The notes beneath the pieces were generated by a model that was not told the origin of the DNA, did not search any database, and was given only the letters and a program-made list of their open reading frames with translations. Shown piece after piece: positions 1 to 6,319 of a stretch of 7,508 nt of DNA; within the stretch, counting starts at the first letter, position 1; the number at the start of each line of letters is the position of its first letter. The DNA comes from Frankiaceae bacterium (GTDB taxonomy: Bacteria; Actinomycetota; Actinomycetes; Frankiales; Frankiaceae): contig JAVEDQ010000428.1 in NCBI GenBank assembly GCA_030840885.1, positions 1-7,508 on the forward strand, given 5' to 3'. The position numbers and the translations under genes were made by a program.

Positions 1-80
1 GCCTGCACCGTCGACGACCGGGTCCACGCCGTCAGCCGGTCACGGTCCCCGTCCCGCAATCCCAAAGGAGCAGCTCGCAT
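1..80 (-). CDS. N-terminus of a probable IS630-family transposase (partial, runs off left edge)
   Basis: An ATG at 80-78 opens a frame that stays open for 26 codons to the window edge. The visible residues include RDRLTAWTRSSTVQA. This resembles, from memory, the start of IS630-type actinobacterial transposases, where a short basic segment precedes a helix-turn-helix that recognises the element's ends. The HTH and the DDE catalytic domain would lie beyond the left edge, so no catalytic residue can be checked. No strong Shine-Dalgarno is seen before the ATG. The gene points away from the polysaccharide operon's end, in the same direction of transcription. The call rests on N-terminal resemblance plus a plausible element end just upstream. 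The alternative is a chance open frame in GC-rich DNA. Confidence 0.55.
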   Translation of the reverse strand, partial: MRAAPLGLRDGDRDRLTAWTRSSTVQ

Positions 81-131
81 ACGACATTGTCCCGCACCAA
101 GCTGCCCAGAGACTTTAGCGACACGACACTA
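1..131 (-). mobile_element. Candidate end of an IS630-like insertion sequence (partial)
   Basis: Upstream of the presumed transposase start there is about 50 bp of non-coding sequence ending at a CTAG (129-132). Reading on the minus strand from that TA, the sequence begins TAGTGTCGTGTCGCTAAAG and contains a direct GTGTC-GTGTC repeat. IS630 elements insert at TA and duplicate it, and their transposase gene starts close to one terminal repeat, so the TA at 130-131 is a reasonable boundary. The other end is outside the window, so neither the inverted repeat nor the target duplication can be verified. The boundary is inference. Confidence 0.4.
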
Positions 132-258
132 GCAGCCTTGAGCAGGCAGACCTTTCTTGCAGGTTGGCCGCAGGTCATGTCGGTCAGGGATCGGCCGTGT
201 GGCGGCTGGGGCTGGGGGTGGAACCTCCAACTCCGCTCGAGCGGCGTCCCACAGCGGG
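132..258. other. Intergenic tail between the operon's last stop and the putative IS end
   Basis: No gene is supportable here. A 12-base palindrome, CCGCTCGAGCGG, lies at 233-244, 14 bases after the last stop codon, but it gives only a 4-bp stem with a TCGA loop and no following T-run, so it is not a convincing terminator. Neither ATA nor GTA occurs on the plus strand here, so no minus-strand frame of this stretch encodes a tyrosine. This bears on whether the neighbouring kinase lost a tyrosine tail through a frameshift. The normal operon terminator may have been displaced by the insertion to the left. Confidence 0.5.
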
Positions 259-1713
259 TCAGCGGAGAGTGTTCTCGTTCGAGTTCGAGCGCTGTCCACC
301 GGACGGCCCGCCCACCTGTGCCGAGTCATGGGTGATCCCGCCGGCACGCGGACGCCTCCGTTGGCGAGCCGCACTCCGTGGCACCAGATTGACGGCGGCC
401 CCGACCGTCATCCCACCCGCCCAGCGGATCTCGTCCGCCGCGTCCGCGATGCGATCACGAGGGGTGTGCTGGGTGTCGACGACGAGCAGGGTGGCGTCGG
501 CGACCCTCAGCCAGGAAACGGTGTCGGCACGAGACAGAATCGGCGCCGAATCGATGATCACGAGGTCGGCGAGCTCGAGCAGCTCTTGGAGGACGCGGTG
601 GAGGCCGCCGCCGGCCAGGAGATCGCCCGGCGCCGGCACCTCGGGCCCACGGGCCAACAGCAGCAGGCCCGGAACACCCGTCTGCTGCAGCGCAGAGGAA
701 ACGGGGAGGCGCTCGGCCAGCACTGCGGTCAACCCGGTCTGGCCCGGCGTCAGGTTCATCTGCTCGGTGAGATCGTCACCTCGTAGGTCGCCCTCGACCA
801 GGATGACCTTCGTGCCCGACGCCGCGAACACCTCCGCCAGACTGCGGGCGGTGGTCGTCTTCCCCTCGCCTGCAGTAGCGCTGGTCACGAGAAGTGTTCC
901 GCGGCTGTCCGGAAGCAGCGTCTGCTGGATCCTCGCCCGGAGATAGCGGTAGGCCTCGCGGGCCGACGGCAGGGGCCGGTTGGATCCGAGCCCCTGCTTG
1001 CGGCGGCGTCCGAGTGCGGGCACGACGCCGAGGACCGGCAGGTCGGTGTGGACGGCGAGGTCAGCCGTTCCTCGAACCCGTCGGTCCGTGCGGTCGCGGA
1101 GCACCGCCGTACCGAGGCCGAGCGCAAGGCCGACAACACCGGCAACGATCAGATTGAGCGTGAAGTTCGGGCTCGACGGGCCGGTTGCCAGCGTCGCAGG
1201 GCTGATTACTGATGCCGTGACCAGCCCCGACGGCGGTGGGCGAAGGTAGACGCTGCCGGGCTGCCGAATGCCCTGACGGTTCAGGTAGTCCACATAGGCC
1301 TGGGCCAGGGCTCCAGCTCGGCGCTGCGCCTCCTTCGCCGCTCGGTACGAGTAGGTGACATCGAGGACCTTTGCGTCCACCGGAACGCTGACGGACAGGC
1401 CGTTCGTCATCTCCGCCGGGGAAATTCCCAGGGCCTGCGCCGCGATCGACGTCACCACGCTGGAGGTCGCGACCGCCTGCTCGGTCGGCATGTCCGCTTC
1501 CTGCGCGGGACTGGTACCCGGAAAGATCCGGGGCTCCACCATCACTTGTGCCGTGGAGGAGTAGCTCGGTGTCTGGCGTGCCGTCAGCAGGAAGGTCAGC
1601 GCGAGCACGGCTAGTGTCACACCGAGTATCCAGTCCGCGTATACCCGAATCAGGGAGCGGTCGCTCGAGCCACTGGAACTGGTCGGACGAGCGGTTCTTT
1701 CCTCGAACTTCAC
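259..1713 (-). CDS. Wzz/BY-kinase-like polysaccharide co-polymerase with fused ATPase domain
   Basis: This 484-residue membrane protein probably controls polysaccharide chain length and export. The Wzz-type half has a first membrane helix at about residues 27-43, an extracytoplasmic segment with a proline-rich stretch at about 159-182, and a second helix at about 186-204. The cytoplasmic half is a P-loop ATPase of the bacterial tyrosine kinase type. It has Walker A ATAGEGKTTT (279-288, K285), a Walker A'-like ILVEGDLR (304-311) with Glu307 where Asp is usual, and Walker B LVIIDSAP (384-391, D388). The oligomerisation motif EX2RX2R is present as EAYRYLR (253-259). The C-terminal tail is Arg/Gly/Ser/Asn-rich and has no tyrosine after Y257, so the usual autophosphorylation cluster is missing. 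The GTG start at 1713 was chosen because GGAAGGA lies 7 nt upstream and it follows the polymerase stop by 2 bp. The frame is open much further upstream, but there it is only a shadow of the polymerase gene. Confidence 0.88.
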   Translation of the reverse strand: MKFEERTARPTSSSGSSDRSLIRVYADWILGVTLAVLALTFLLTARQTPSYSSTAQVMVEPRIFPGTSPAQEADMPTEQAVATSSVVTSIAAQALGISPAEMTNGLSVSVPVDAKVLDVTYSYRAAKEAQRRAGALAQAYVDYLNRQGIRQPGSVYLRPPPSGLVTASVISPATLATGPSSPNFTLNLIVAGVVGLALGLGTAVLRDRTDRRVRGTADLAVHTDLPVLGVVPALGRRRKQGLGSNRPLPSAREAYRYLRARIQQTLLPDSRGTLLVTSATAGEGKTTTARSLAEVFAASGTKVILVEGDLRGDDLTEQMNLTPGQTGLTAVLAERLPVSSALQQTGVPGLLLLARGPEVPAPGDLLAGGGLHRVLQELLELADLVIIDSAPILSRADTVSWLRVADATLLVVDTQHTPRDRIADAADEIRWAGGMTVGAAVNLVPRSAARQRRRPRAGGITHDSAQVGGPSGGQRSNSNENTLR

Positions 1714-1715
1714 GG

Positions 1716-3290
1716 TCAGGTCCTTCCCCTCGACTGTGACCGCAGCTCGGCTCCCCCGACTGCGGACCCGGTCGGTGAAGCTCTTCCGGGCACGGCCGAT
1801 AAGGCCATCAATACGAAGAGCGAGTCGGCTGACCCGCGATACGTCAGATGGGGGTCGAAAAACATGAGCACCGCCATCACTCCGAGTGCCACCACCAGCC
1901 CACGCCCGACGACGCCCATGACATCCGGCGGGCCGGCCGCGAGCCGGGTACCACGGCGGAGGCCCGCGTAGAGCAAGAAGAAGAACGCAATGAACAGCGG
2001 CAACCCCCCACCCCAGAGGAGCCATGTGTAGCCGCTCTCGATCCAGACGTAGCCTCGCGCCTGCGATGCGACCGGGACTCGGGCCGAGAGGCGAACGCCC
2101 AGCACGGAGTTCCAACCGTGGAACAGCTCCGGCCAGAAGTAGCTCTGCAGGTTGTGCAGGCGCCCGGTCCAACTGGTCGGAAGCCCTTGCGCGGAGTGGA
2201 AGCCGCTCAGCCGTTTGGCGATGACGCTTTGAAGGCCGAGACCCCCGAGCACTGCCACCGCGCCCGCCATGTAGGCGAACCGCGCGCTGCGATTGACAAC
2301 GCAGATGATCACTACGGCGATGATCAGGCCCAGCGCGCACGAGAACTCCGCCGTCGCCAGGACACCGACACCGAACAGAACCGCCGCCCCCAGGAGAAGC
2401 CTCCGGGATCCGATGCGGGTGCTGAGCAGCGCAGCGGCGATCCCGAGGTTGTAGATCAACAGGTCGCCGGTGGCCGCCGGCAGGGCGAGCGTCGAGCTCC
2501 CCCGGGCGTCGGCGAGGGCTCCGACGTACCCGAGCGGCGCATAGTAGGCCGCGAGGAGGCTCCGCACCGGCCCGACGCCACCGACCTGCAGGATGGCGAC
2601 GACCGCGACCACTGCGGCTGCTCCGAGGGAGAGGAACAGGCAGCGTCGGACCTCGGCCGCGGTCTTGATGCTGGCGCTCACGATGACGTAGGCACCGACG
2701 TACTTCCACAGGACGAGCGCGTATATGAGGTCGTCCCCGGACACCGGGCGATGCCGCGCGAGCATGATCATCAGTGGCAGAACCGACGCCGCTACCGTGA
2801 AGATCAGGATCGACTTCTCGAGCTGGTTCAACCGCAGGCGCCGACGGTTGCCCGTCCGCAGGCGCCACACCGCCCGCCCGAACAGGGCGGCACCGACCAG
2901 GAGCGACAAGGCCTCGTTCGGTCGGACGATCGGAAGGGCGCTTCCCCGGTCGATCCCGACCACGAGGGGCGTGACGGTGATGAGCAGGTATGTGGCGAAC
3001 GCGGGCCGGATCACGATCGCGGCGACGACCCCCGCGACGACGAACAGAAGTAGCGCCGGGATCGGAGCTGTGGAGACGAGAAAGGCGCCCCCCACCACGG
3101 TGATGCCGAGCCCGGCCAGCAACCGGGGCTGCACGGGCGATCGGCCGACATCGGCGGACGTGCCCCACCGGCTCGCGGCATGATGTCCGGCTCCTGCTGG
3201 CCGGCCCCGCTCCGCCAGCCCCTTTCTGATCGGGGTGAATGCGATACCGGCTCCGACACCCGCCGTCGCCGAACTTCCCGATCCGCTCAC
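1716..3290 (-). CDS. O-antigen ligase/Wzy-like polysaccharide polymerase
   Basis: This protein of about 524 residues spans the membrane many times (roughly 10-12 hydrophobic segments from about residue 57). It likely joins lipid-linked repeat units into polymer on the outer face of the membrane. A hydrophilic, Gly/Ala/Arg-rich N-terminus of about 55 residues precedes the first helix. The late part has the O-antigen ligase/Wzy pattern: a soluble loop with SWTGRLHNLQSYF and, after it, YVWIESGYTWLLWGGGLPLF. These proteins are recognised by topology and this loop rather than by strong conservation, so polymerase and ligase cannot be told apart by sequence alone. Its place between a flippase and a Wzz-type protein favours polymerase. 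The GTG at 3290 was chosen because it gives a GTGA overlap with the flippase stop. A GTG at 3299 is in frame and also possible, and neither has a good ribosome binding site. Confidence 0.82.
   Translation of the reverse strand: MSGSGSSATAGVGAGIAFTPIRKGLAERGRPAGAGHHAASRWGTSADVGRSPVQPRLLAGLGITVVGGAFLVSTAPIPALLLFVVAGVVAAIVIRPAFATYLLITVTPLVVGIDRGSALPIVRPNEALSLLVGAALFGRAVWRLRTGNRRRLRLNQLEKSILIFTVAASVLPLMIMLARHRPVSGDDLIYALVLWKYVGAYVIVSASIKTAAEVRRCLFLSLGAAAVVAVVAILQVGGVGPVRSLLAAYYAPLGYVGALADARGSSTLALPAATGDLLIYNLGIAAALLSTRIGSRRLLLGAAVLFGVGVLATAEFSCALGLIIAVVIICVVNRSARFAYMAGAVAVLGGLGLQSVIAKRLSGFHSAQGLPTSWTGRLHNLQSYFWPELFHGWNSVLGVRLSARVPVASQARGYVWIESGYTWLLWGGGLPLFIAFFFLLYAGLRRGTRLAAGPPDVMGVVGRGLVVALGVMAVLMFFDPHLTYRGSADSLFVLMALSAVPGRASPTGSAVGGAELRSQSRGRT
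1721..1727 (-). promoter_or_regulatory. Ribosome binding site for the Wzz/BY-kinase-like gene
   Basis: GGAAGGA on the minus strand, 7 nt before the GTG at 1713-1711, lies within the last codons of the polymerase gene. It decides the start in a frame that is otherwise open for more than 500 codons upstream and offers no better-placed start near the junction. Confidence 0.75.
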
Positions 3291-4939
3291 CTCGGGCACA
3301 CGGCATCGAGTGGGCGCCGACGTCCGAAGTTGCCGGTCACCCAAGCCAACTCGGGCGCCCGCCAGAACAGCTGCAGACCCACGAAGACGGCGCAGCCCAC
3401 GGCCGTCCCGAGCACGAGCGCGAGGGTTGAGCCGGGCCGACCGGGAACCGCGTGCGCGACAACCGAGGCCGTCAGGCTCACCGGCACGATCATCAGCAGC
3501 CCAGCGGCGCCGATCCGCATGACGGCGGGCCGCAGCCGTTGCTCGCCGTCCCCGAGCCGGCGCCCGAGTTTCACTGCCAGCATCGTGGCCGAGATGAGAA
3601 CGGCCAGGGAGTACCCGAGGCCGAGGCACAGTGGCACCGCGGCGCCGTGCAGCATCAAGGCCACCGGGGCGACGCCGAGGCAGACCGCGGCTTGCAGCAG
3701 CATCGCGCGCATCGGTGTCCGCGTGTCCTGCCGGGCGTAGGACTCATAGGTACAGATCAGGAAGATGGTTTGCGCGACAACTGCCGGAGCCATCGCTGCG
3801 ATGGCGGCGGCCACCATGTCGACGCTCTGGGTGGTACCCATCCGGCCGACAGCGACGGTGCTCGCGAGCGGATGCGCCAGGGCTATGTAGCCGAGCGCCG
3901 CCGGCACCGTGAGGAAAAGCGCCAGCGCGATGCCGCGCAGCAACGTGTCCCGGAAGGCCACGTACTCACCCTGACGATGCAGACGGGCCAGCCGGGGCAG
4001 CAGCGCGAGCGCGACCGGCGTGGCGCCGACCGCCAGGGGAAGCGCGTAGAAGTTCATGGCGACCTGAAATGCGACCACGCCCCCCGGGACACGGCTGACG
4101 ACGACAAGCATCGTCAGGACCTGCAGTCCGAACAGGCCCGCCTGACCGAGGGAGGGCAGTGCCCGCCGGACCAGTACGAGGACCTCCCGGTCGCGCCAGC
4201 CCGCCCGCGGCACCAGCAGGACCCCGACCCGTCGGGCGCCCCACCACTGCGCCGCGGCGTGGCAGACCACTGCACCAGTGCTCCCGAGCCCGAGCAGGAA
4301 CAGTTCGCCGGGCGGCACGCCCTCGGGGCGCACCCCGGTCCCGTAAAAAACGGCTGTCGCCACGAGGACCAGCAGGATCCCGCAGTTCTCGAAGGCCGGC
4401 GCGGCGGCGGCGAGGGCGAAACGCCGGTGCGCGTTCATCACGGAGCTGGCGGTTCCGACGACTGCATACAGGAAGACCTGCGGCAGCAGGAGGATCATCA
4501 GCCAGACCACTTGGCTGTTCGGCGTGGCACCGGGATGCCCGCCCGCGGCCAGCCTGAGGACAACAGGTCCGCCGGCGATGGCCAGGGGAACGATCAGGCC
4601 CAGCGCCAGAAGGGAAACGCCGAGGAACCCCCCGGCGAGTTGGCGGATGCCGGCCCGGTCGGCTGCGTCGATCCGTCCCACCAGGGCCGGAACCAGCAGG
4701 GACGAGAAAAGCGAGCCTGCCAGGAACGTGTAGAAGATCAGGTTGGGCAGGGTGTTCGCGAATTGGAAGGCGTTGCTGAAGAACGTCGGTCCGAGCACCG
4801 CGCCGATCGCCGCGACGCGCACGACTCCCGTCACGCGGCTGACCACGGTCCAGCCGGCGACCACGACGGAGTCTTTCGCAGCGCCGGTGGCCTCGGACAG
4901 TTCCCCCGCATCGGGGGGGCCGAGTTGTGTCGTCGTCAT
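3287..4939 (-). CDS. MurJ/MviN-family lipid-linked oligosaccharide flippase
   Basis: This is a 550-residue polytopic membrane protein of the MOP exporter superfamily, consistent with about 14 helices, starting after a hydrophilic lead of about 24 residues. The MurJ-like signature is near the N-terminus: SRVTGVVR (34-41), with R35 and R41 in the positions of conserved cavity arginines, then LPNLIFYTFLAGSLFSSLLV (64-83). The arginines that follow LPNL in E. coli MurJ are FY here, which I recall is common in actinobacterial relatives. E. coli MurJ has 511 residues, so this is a core transporter only. The long C-terminal pseudokinase extension of mycobacterial MviN is absent. Lying between the priming transferase and the polymerase, it most likely flips the undecaprenyl-linked repeat unit, filling the Wzx role, rather than being the essential lipid II flippase. 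The ATG start follows the sugar transferase stop by 13 bp. A run of seven C lies at codons 7-9. Confidence 0.88.
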   Translation of the reverse strand: MTTTQLGPPDAGELSEATGAAKDSVVVAGWTVVSRVTGVVRVAAIGAVLGPTFFSNAFQFANTLPNLIFYTFLAGSLFSSLLVPALVGRIDAADRAGIRQLAGGFLGVSLLALGLIVPLAIAGGPVVLRLAAGGHPGATPNSQVVWLMILLLPQVFLYAVVGTASSVMNAHRRFALAAAAPAFENCGILLVLVATAVFYGTGVRPEGVPPGELFLLGLGSTGAVVCHAAAQWWGARRVGVLLVPRAGWRDREVLVLVRRALPSLGQAGLFGLQVLTMLVVVSRVPGGVVAFQVAMNFYALPLAVGATPVALALLPRLARLHRQGEYVAFRDTLLRGIALALFLTVPAALGYIALAHPLASTVAVGRMGTTQSVDMVAAAIAAMAPAVVAQTIFLICTYESYARQDTRTPMRAMLLQAAVCLGVAPVALMLHGAAVPLCLGLGYSLAVLISATMLAVKLGRRLGDGEQRLRPAVMRIGAAGLLMIVPVSLTASVVAHAVPGRPGSTLALVLGTAVGCAVFVGLQLFWRAPELAWVTGNFGRRRPLDAVCPR

Positions 4940-4952
4940 CAGCCCGTGCGAC

Positions 4953-5651
4953 TCATCGGGCGTCGCTGCACCGCAGGACCGCCGGAATCGTACGGAGCAG
5001 GATCAGCACGTCCCGTCGCAAGGTCCACTGCGTCACGTACTCGACGTCCAGGCGGAGCGCCTGGGACATCGTCAACCGGCTCCGTCCGCTGGTTTGCCAG
5101 AGGCCGGTGATCCCGGGCGGGACAGCGAAGCGCCCCCTGTAGTCGGAGGGGAACAGCTCCGCTTCCCAAGGCAGGGAAGGTCTCGGGCCGACCAACGACA
5201 TCTGTCCCCGGAGCACGTTGAACAGCTGAGGGAGCTCGTCGAGGCTGGCGCGGCGAAGGAATCGACCGAGCGGGGTGATCCTCGGGTCGGACGTCAGCTT
5301 GCACAGTCCCCCCGCCTTCGAGCCACCGTCCGGGGACCGGAGTTGCTGCTCGACGAAGGCGCGGTGGATGTCCTCTGGGCTGCCCTGTTGCATCGTCCGA
5401 AACTTGAACAACGTGAAGGGTTGCTCGTCCTTGCCCAGCCGAACCTGGCAGAAGATCGCCGGTCCCGGGCTGGTCAACCGGACCAGCAGCCCCACGATGA
5501 GCATGGGGATCGCGAACACGGCGAGCAGCACGAGCGACCCGGCGAGGTCGAGAGTGCGCTTGCGCCACCGATCGCTTGATCGAGTGGAAGCGGCAACATG
5601 AGGCGACCTTGCGTACCTCAAGCGCCGGCCCTCGGCGGAGATCAGACTCAT
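4953..5651 (-). CDS. Bacterial sugar transferase (priming polyprenyl-phosphate phosphoglycosyl transferase)
   Basis: This 232-residue protein matches the small single-domain phosphoglycosyl transferases (PglC-like core). They transfer a sugar phosphate from a UDP-sugar to undecaprenyl phosphate on the cytoplasmic face and so start repeat-unit assembly. One hydrophobic segment lies at about residues 34-58 with Pro49 near its middle, consistent with the re-entrant helix of the family. The usual landmarks follow: SPGPAIF (61-67), KFRTM (83-87), DPRITPLGRFLRR (122-134), the catalytic Asp-Glu pair D138-E139 in SLDELPQLFNVLRG, MSLVGPRP (151-158) and PGITGLWQ (179-186). The N-terminal multi-helix region of WbaP-type enzymes is absent. 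Sugar specificity cannot be read from the sequence. The ATG overlaps the acyltransferase stop as ATGA, without a strong ribosome binding site, so translation is probably coupled. Confidence 0.93.
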   Translation of the reverse strand: MSLISAEGRRLRYARSPHVAASTRSSDRWRKRTLDLAGSLVLLAVFAIPMLIVGLLVRLTSPGPAIFCQVRLGKDEQPFTLFKFRTMQQGSPEDIHRAFVEQQLRSPDGGSKAGGLCKLTSDPRITPLGRFLRRASLDELPQLFNVLRGQMSLVGPRPSLPWEAELFPSDYRGRFAVPPGITGLWQTSGRSRLTMSQALRLDVEYVTQWTLRRDVLILLRTIPAVLRCSDAR

Positions 5652-6319
5652 GACGTCGCGACCGGGTGTCGATCCCCAGACGGGGCGCTGAAGCGGAAGC
5701 GGCTGGCAGATTCGCTGTCGAACTGGACCCGGGCGGCGACGTCGACGAGGTCGGCAACCCGGCCGTGCACCATTGCCGGATTACCGAAGGCGACGACCCC
5801 TTCCGGAACGTCGCGGGTGACCACCGAGCCGGCACCGACCATCGCCCCGGCTCCGATCCGAACGAACGGGAGGATGGTCACGTTCACCCCGATCTGGGCG
5901 CCCGGACCGATGTAGGGCCCGGACATGACCCGCTCGGAAGCGGCGCTTCCCGGATAGAGGTCATTGGCGATGGTGACGCCGGGCGCGAGGAAGGCTGCTT
6001 CGCAGATCTCCGTGTACTGCGCTACGTAGCAGTTCGCGTGGATCTTCACGCCGTTCCCGATCCTGCAGCTGTAGTCCACGACGCTGTTGCTCCAGATCGA
6101 GACGTCGTCGCCGAGTACGCAACCCTCGCGGATCACCACGCCGTGACCGGTGGTTAGCCGATCGCCGATGGATGTGCCGAGGTAGAGCACGCTCCCACTG
6201 CGGATCCGGGCACTTGTTCCCAGCAGAAGGGCTGAATCCCGGGAGCGGTCGCTCTCGTACCCGAGCACGACGCCACCGTCCATCCGCAGTCCCTCGCCGA
6301 CGATCACCTCAGACGACAT
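5648..6319 (-). CDS. Left-handed beta-helix (hexapeptide repeat) sugar acyltransferase
   Basis: This 223-residue protein is dominated by hexapeptide repeats that build a left-handed beta-helix, the fold of trimeric acetyl-CoA-dependent sugar N-acetyltransferases. Repeats run from about residue 32 to 170, for example ALLLGTSARI, IGDRLTTGHGVVIREGCVLG, GNGVKIHANCYVAQYTEI and IGPGAQIGVNVTILPFVRIG. A typical closing segment, VVAFGNPAMVHGRV, lies at 175-188. H59 and H94 are candidate catalytic histidines. The TGHGVVIRE segment and the following repeats resemble 3-amino sugar N-acetyltransferases of the FdtC/QdtC/WlbB group (recalled, not searched). The aminotransferase directly upstream fits a role in acylating its amino sugar product. 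The start at 6319 was chosen over an in-frame ATG at 6565 because GGAGGT lies 5 nt upstream and the intervening residues are Arg/Ser-rich shadow sequence. The gene overlaps the aminotransferase end by 11 bp. Confidence 0.88.
   Translation of the reverse strand: MSSEVIVGEGLRMDGGVVLGYESDRSRDSALLLGTSARIRSGSVLYLGTSIGDRLTTGHGVVIREGCVLGDDVSIWSNSVVDYSCRIGNGVKIHANCYVAQYTEICEAAFLAPGVTIANDLYPGSAASERVMSGPYIGPGAQIGVNVTILPFVRIGAGAMVGAGSVVTRDVPEGVVAFGNPAMVHGRVADLVDVAARVQFDSESASRFRFSAPSGDRHPVATS

Noticed and set aside
233..244. Palindrome CCGCTCGAGCGG after the operon's last stop as a terminator
   Set aside because: It gives a 4-bp stem with a 4-base loop, no T-run, and flanking bases that do not extend the pairing. 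It is too weak to call.
87..335. Plus-strand 82-codon frame with a TTG start and AAAGGAG upstream at 64-70
   Set aside because: The spacing to the TTG is about 16 nt, the product looks random, and it runs over the putative IS end and the 3' end of the ATPase gene.
1848..3053. Plus-strand open frame of 401 codons opposite the polymerase gene
   Set aside because: It is highly charged, low-complexity Asp/Glu/Arg/Gln sequence with no domain. It is the antisense shadow of a clear membrane protein gene in GC-rich DNA.
1714..3306. Long N-terminal extension that would make the Wzz/ATPase protein 1015 residues
   Set aside because: The extension is Arg/Pro/Gly-rich out-of-frame sequence over the polymerase gene, and a good SD with GTG at 1713 explains the real start.
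4344..4356. Inverted repeat with an A/T run (CCGTAAAAAACGG) inside the flippase gene as a possible terminator
   Set aside because: The stem is only about 4 bp and the T-run lies in the loop rather than after the stem. It is ordinary coding sequence (FYG codons).
3452..5110. Plus-strand open frame of 552 codons opposite the flippase and the end of the sugar transferase
   Set aside because: Its composition is Gln/His/Asp/Arg-rich, it has no recognisable motif, and it spans two well-supported genes. It is a GC-driven antisense shadow.
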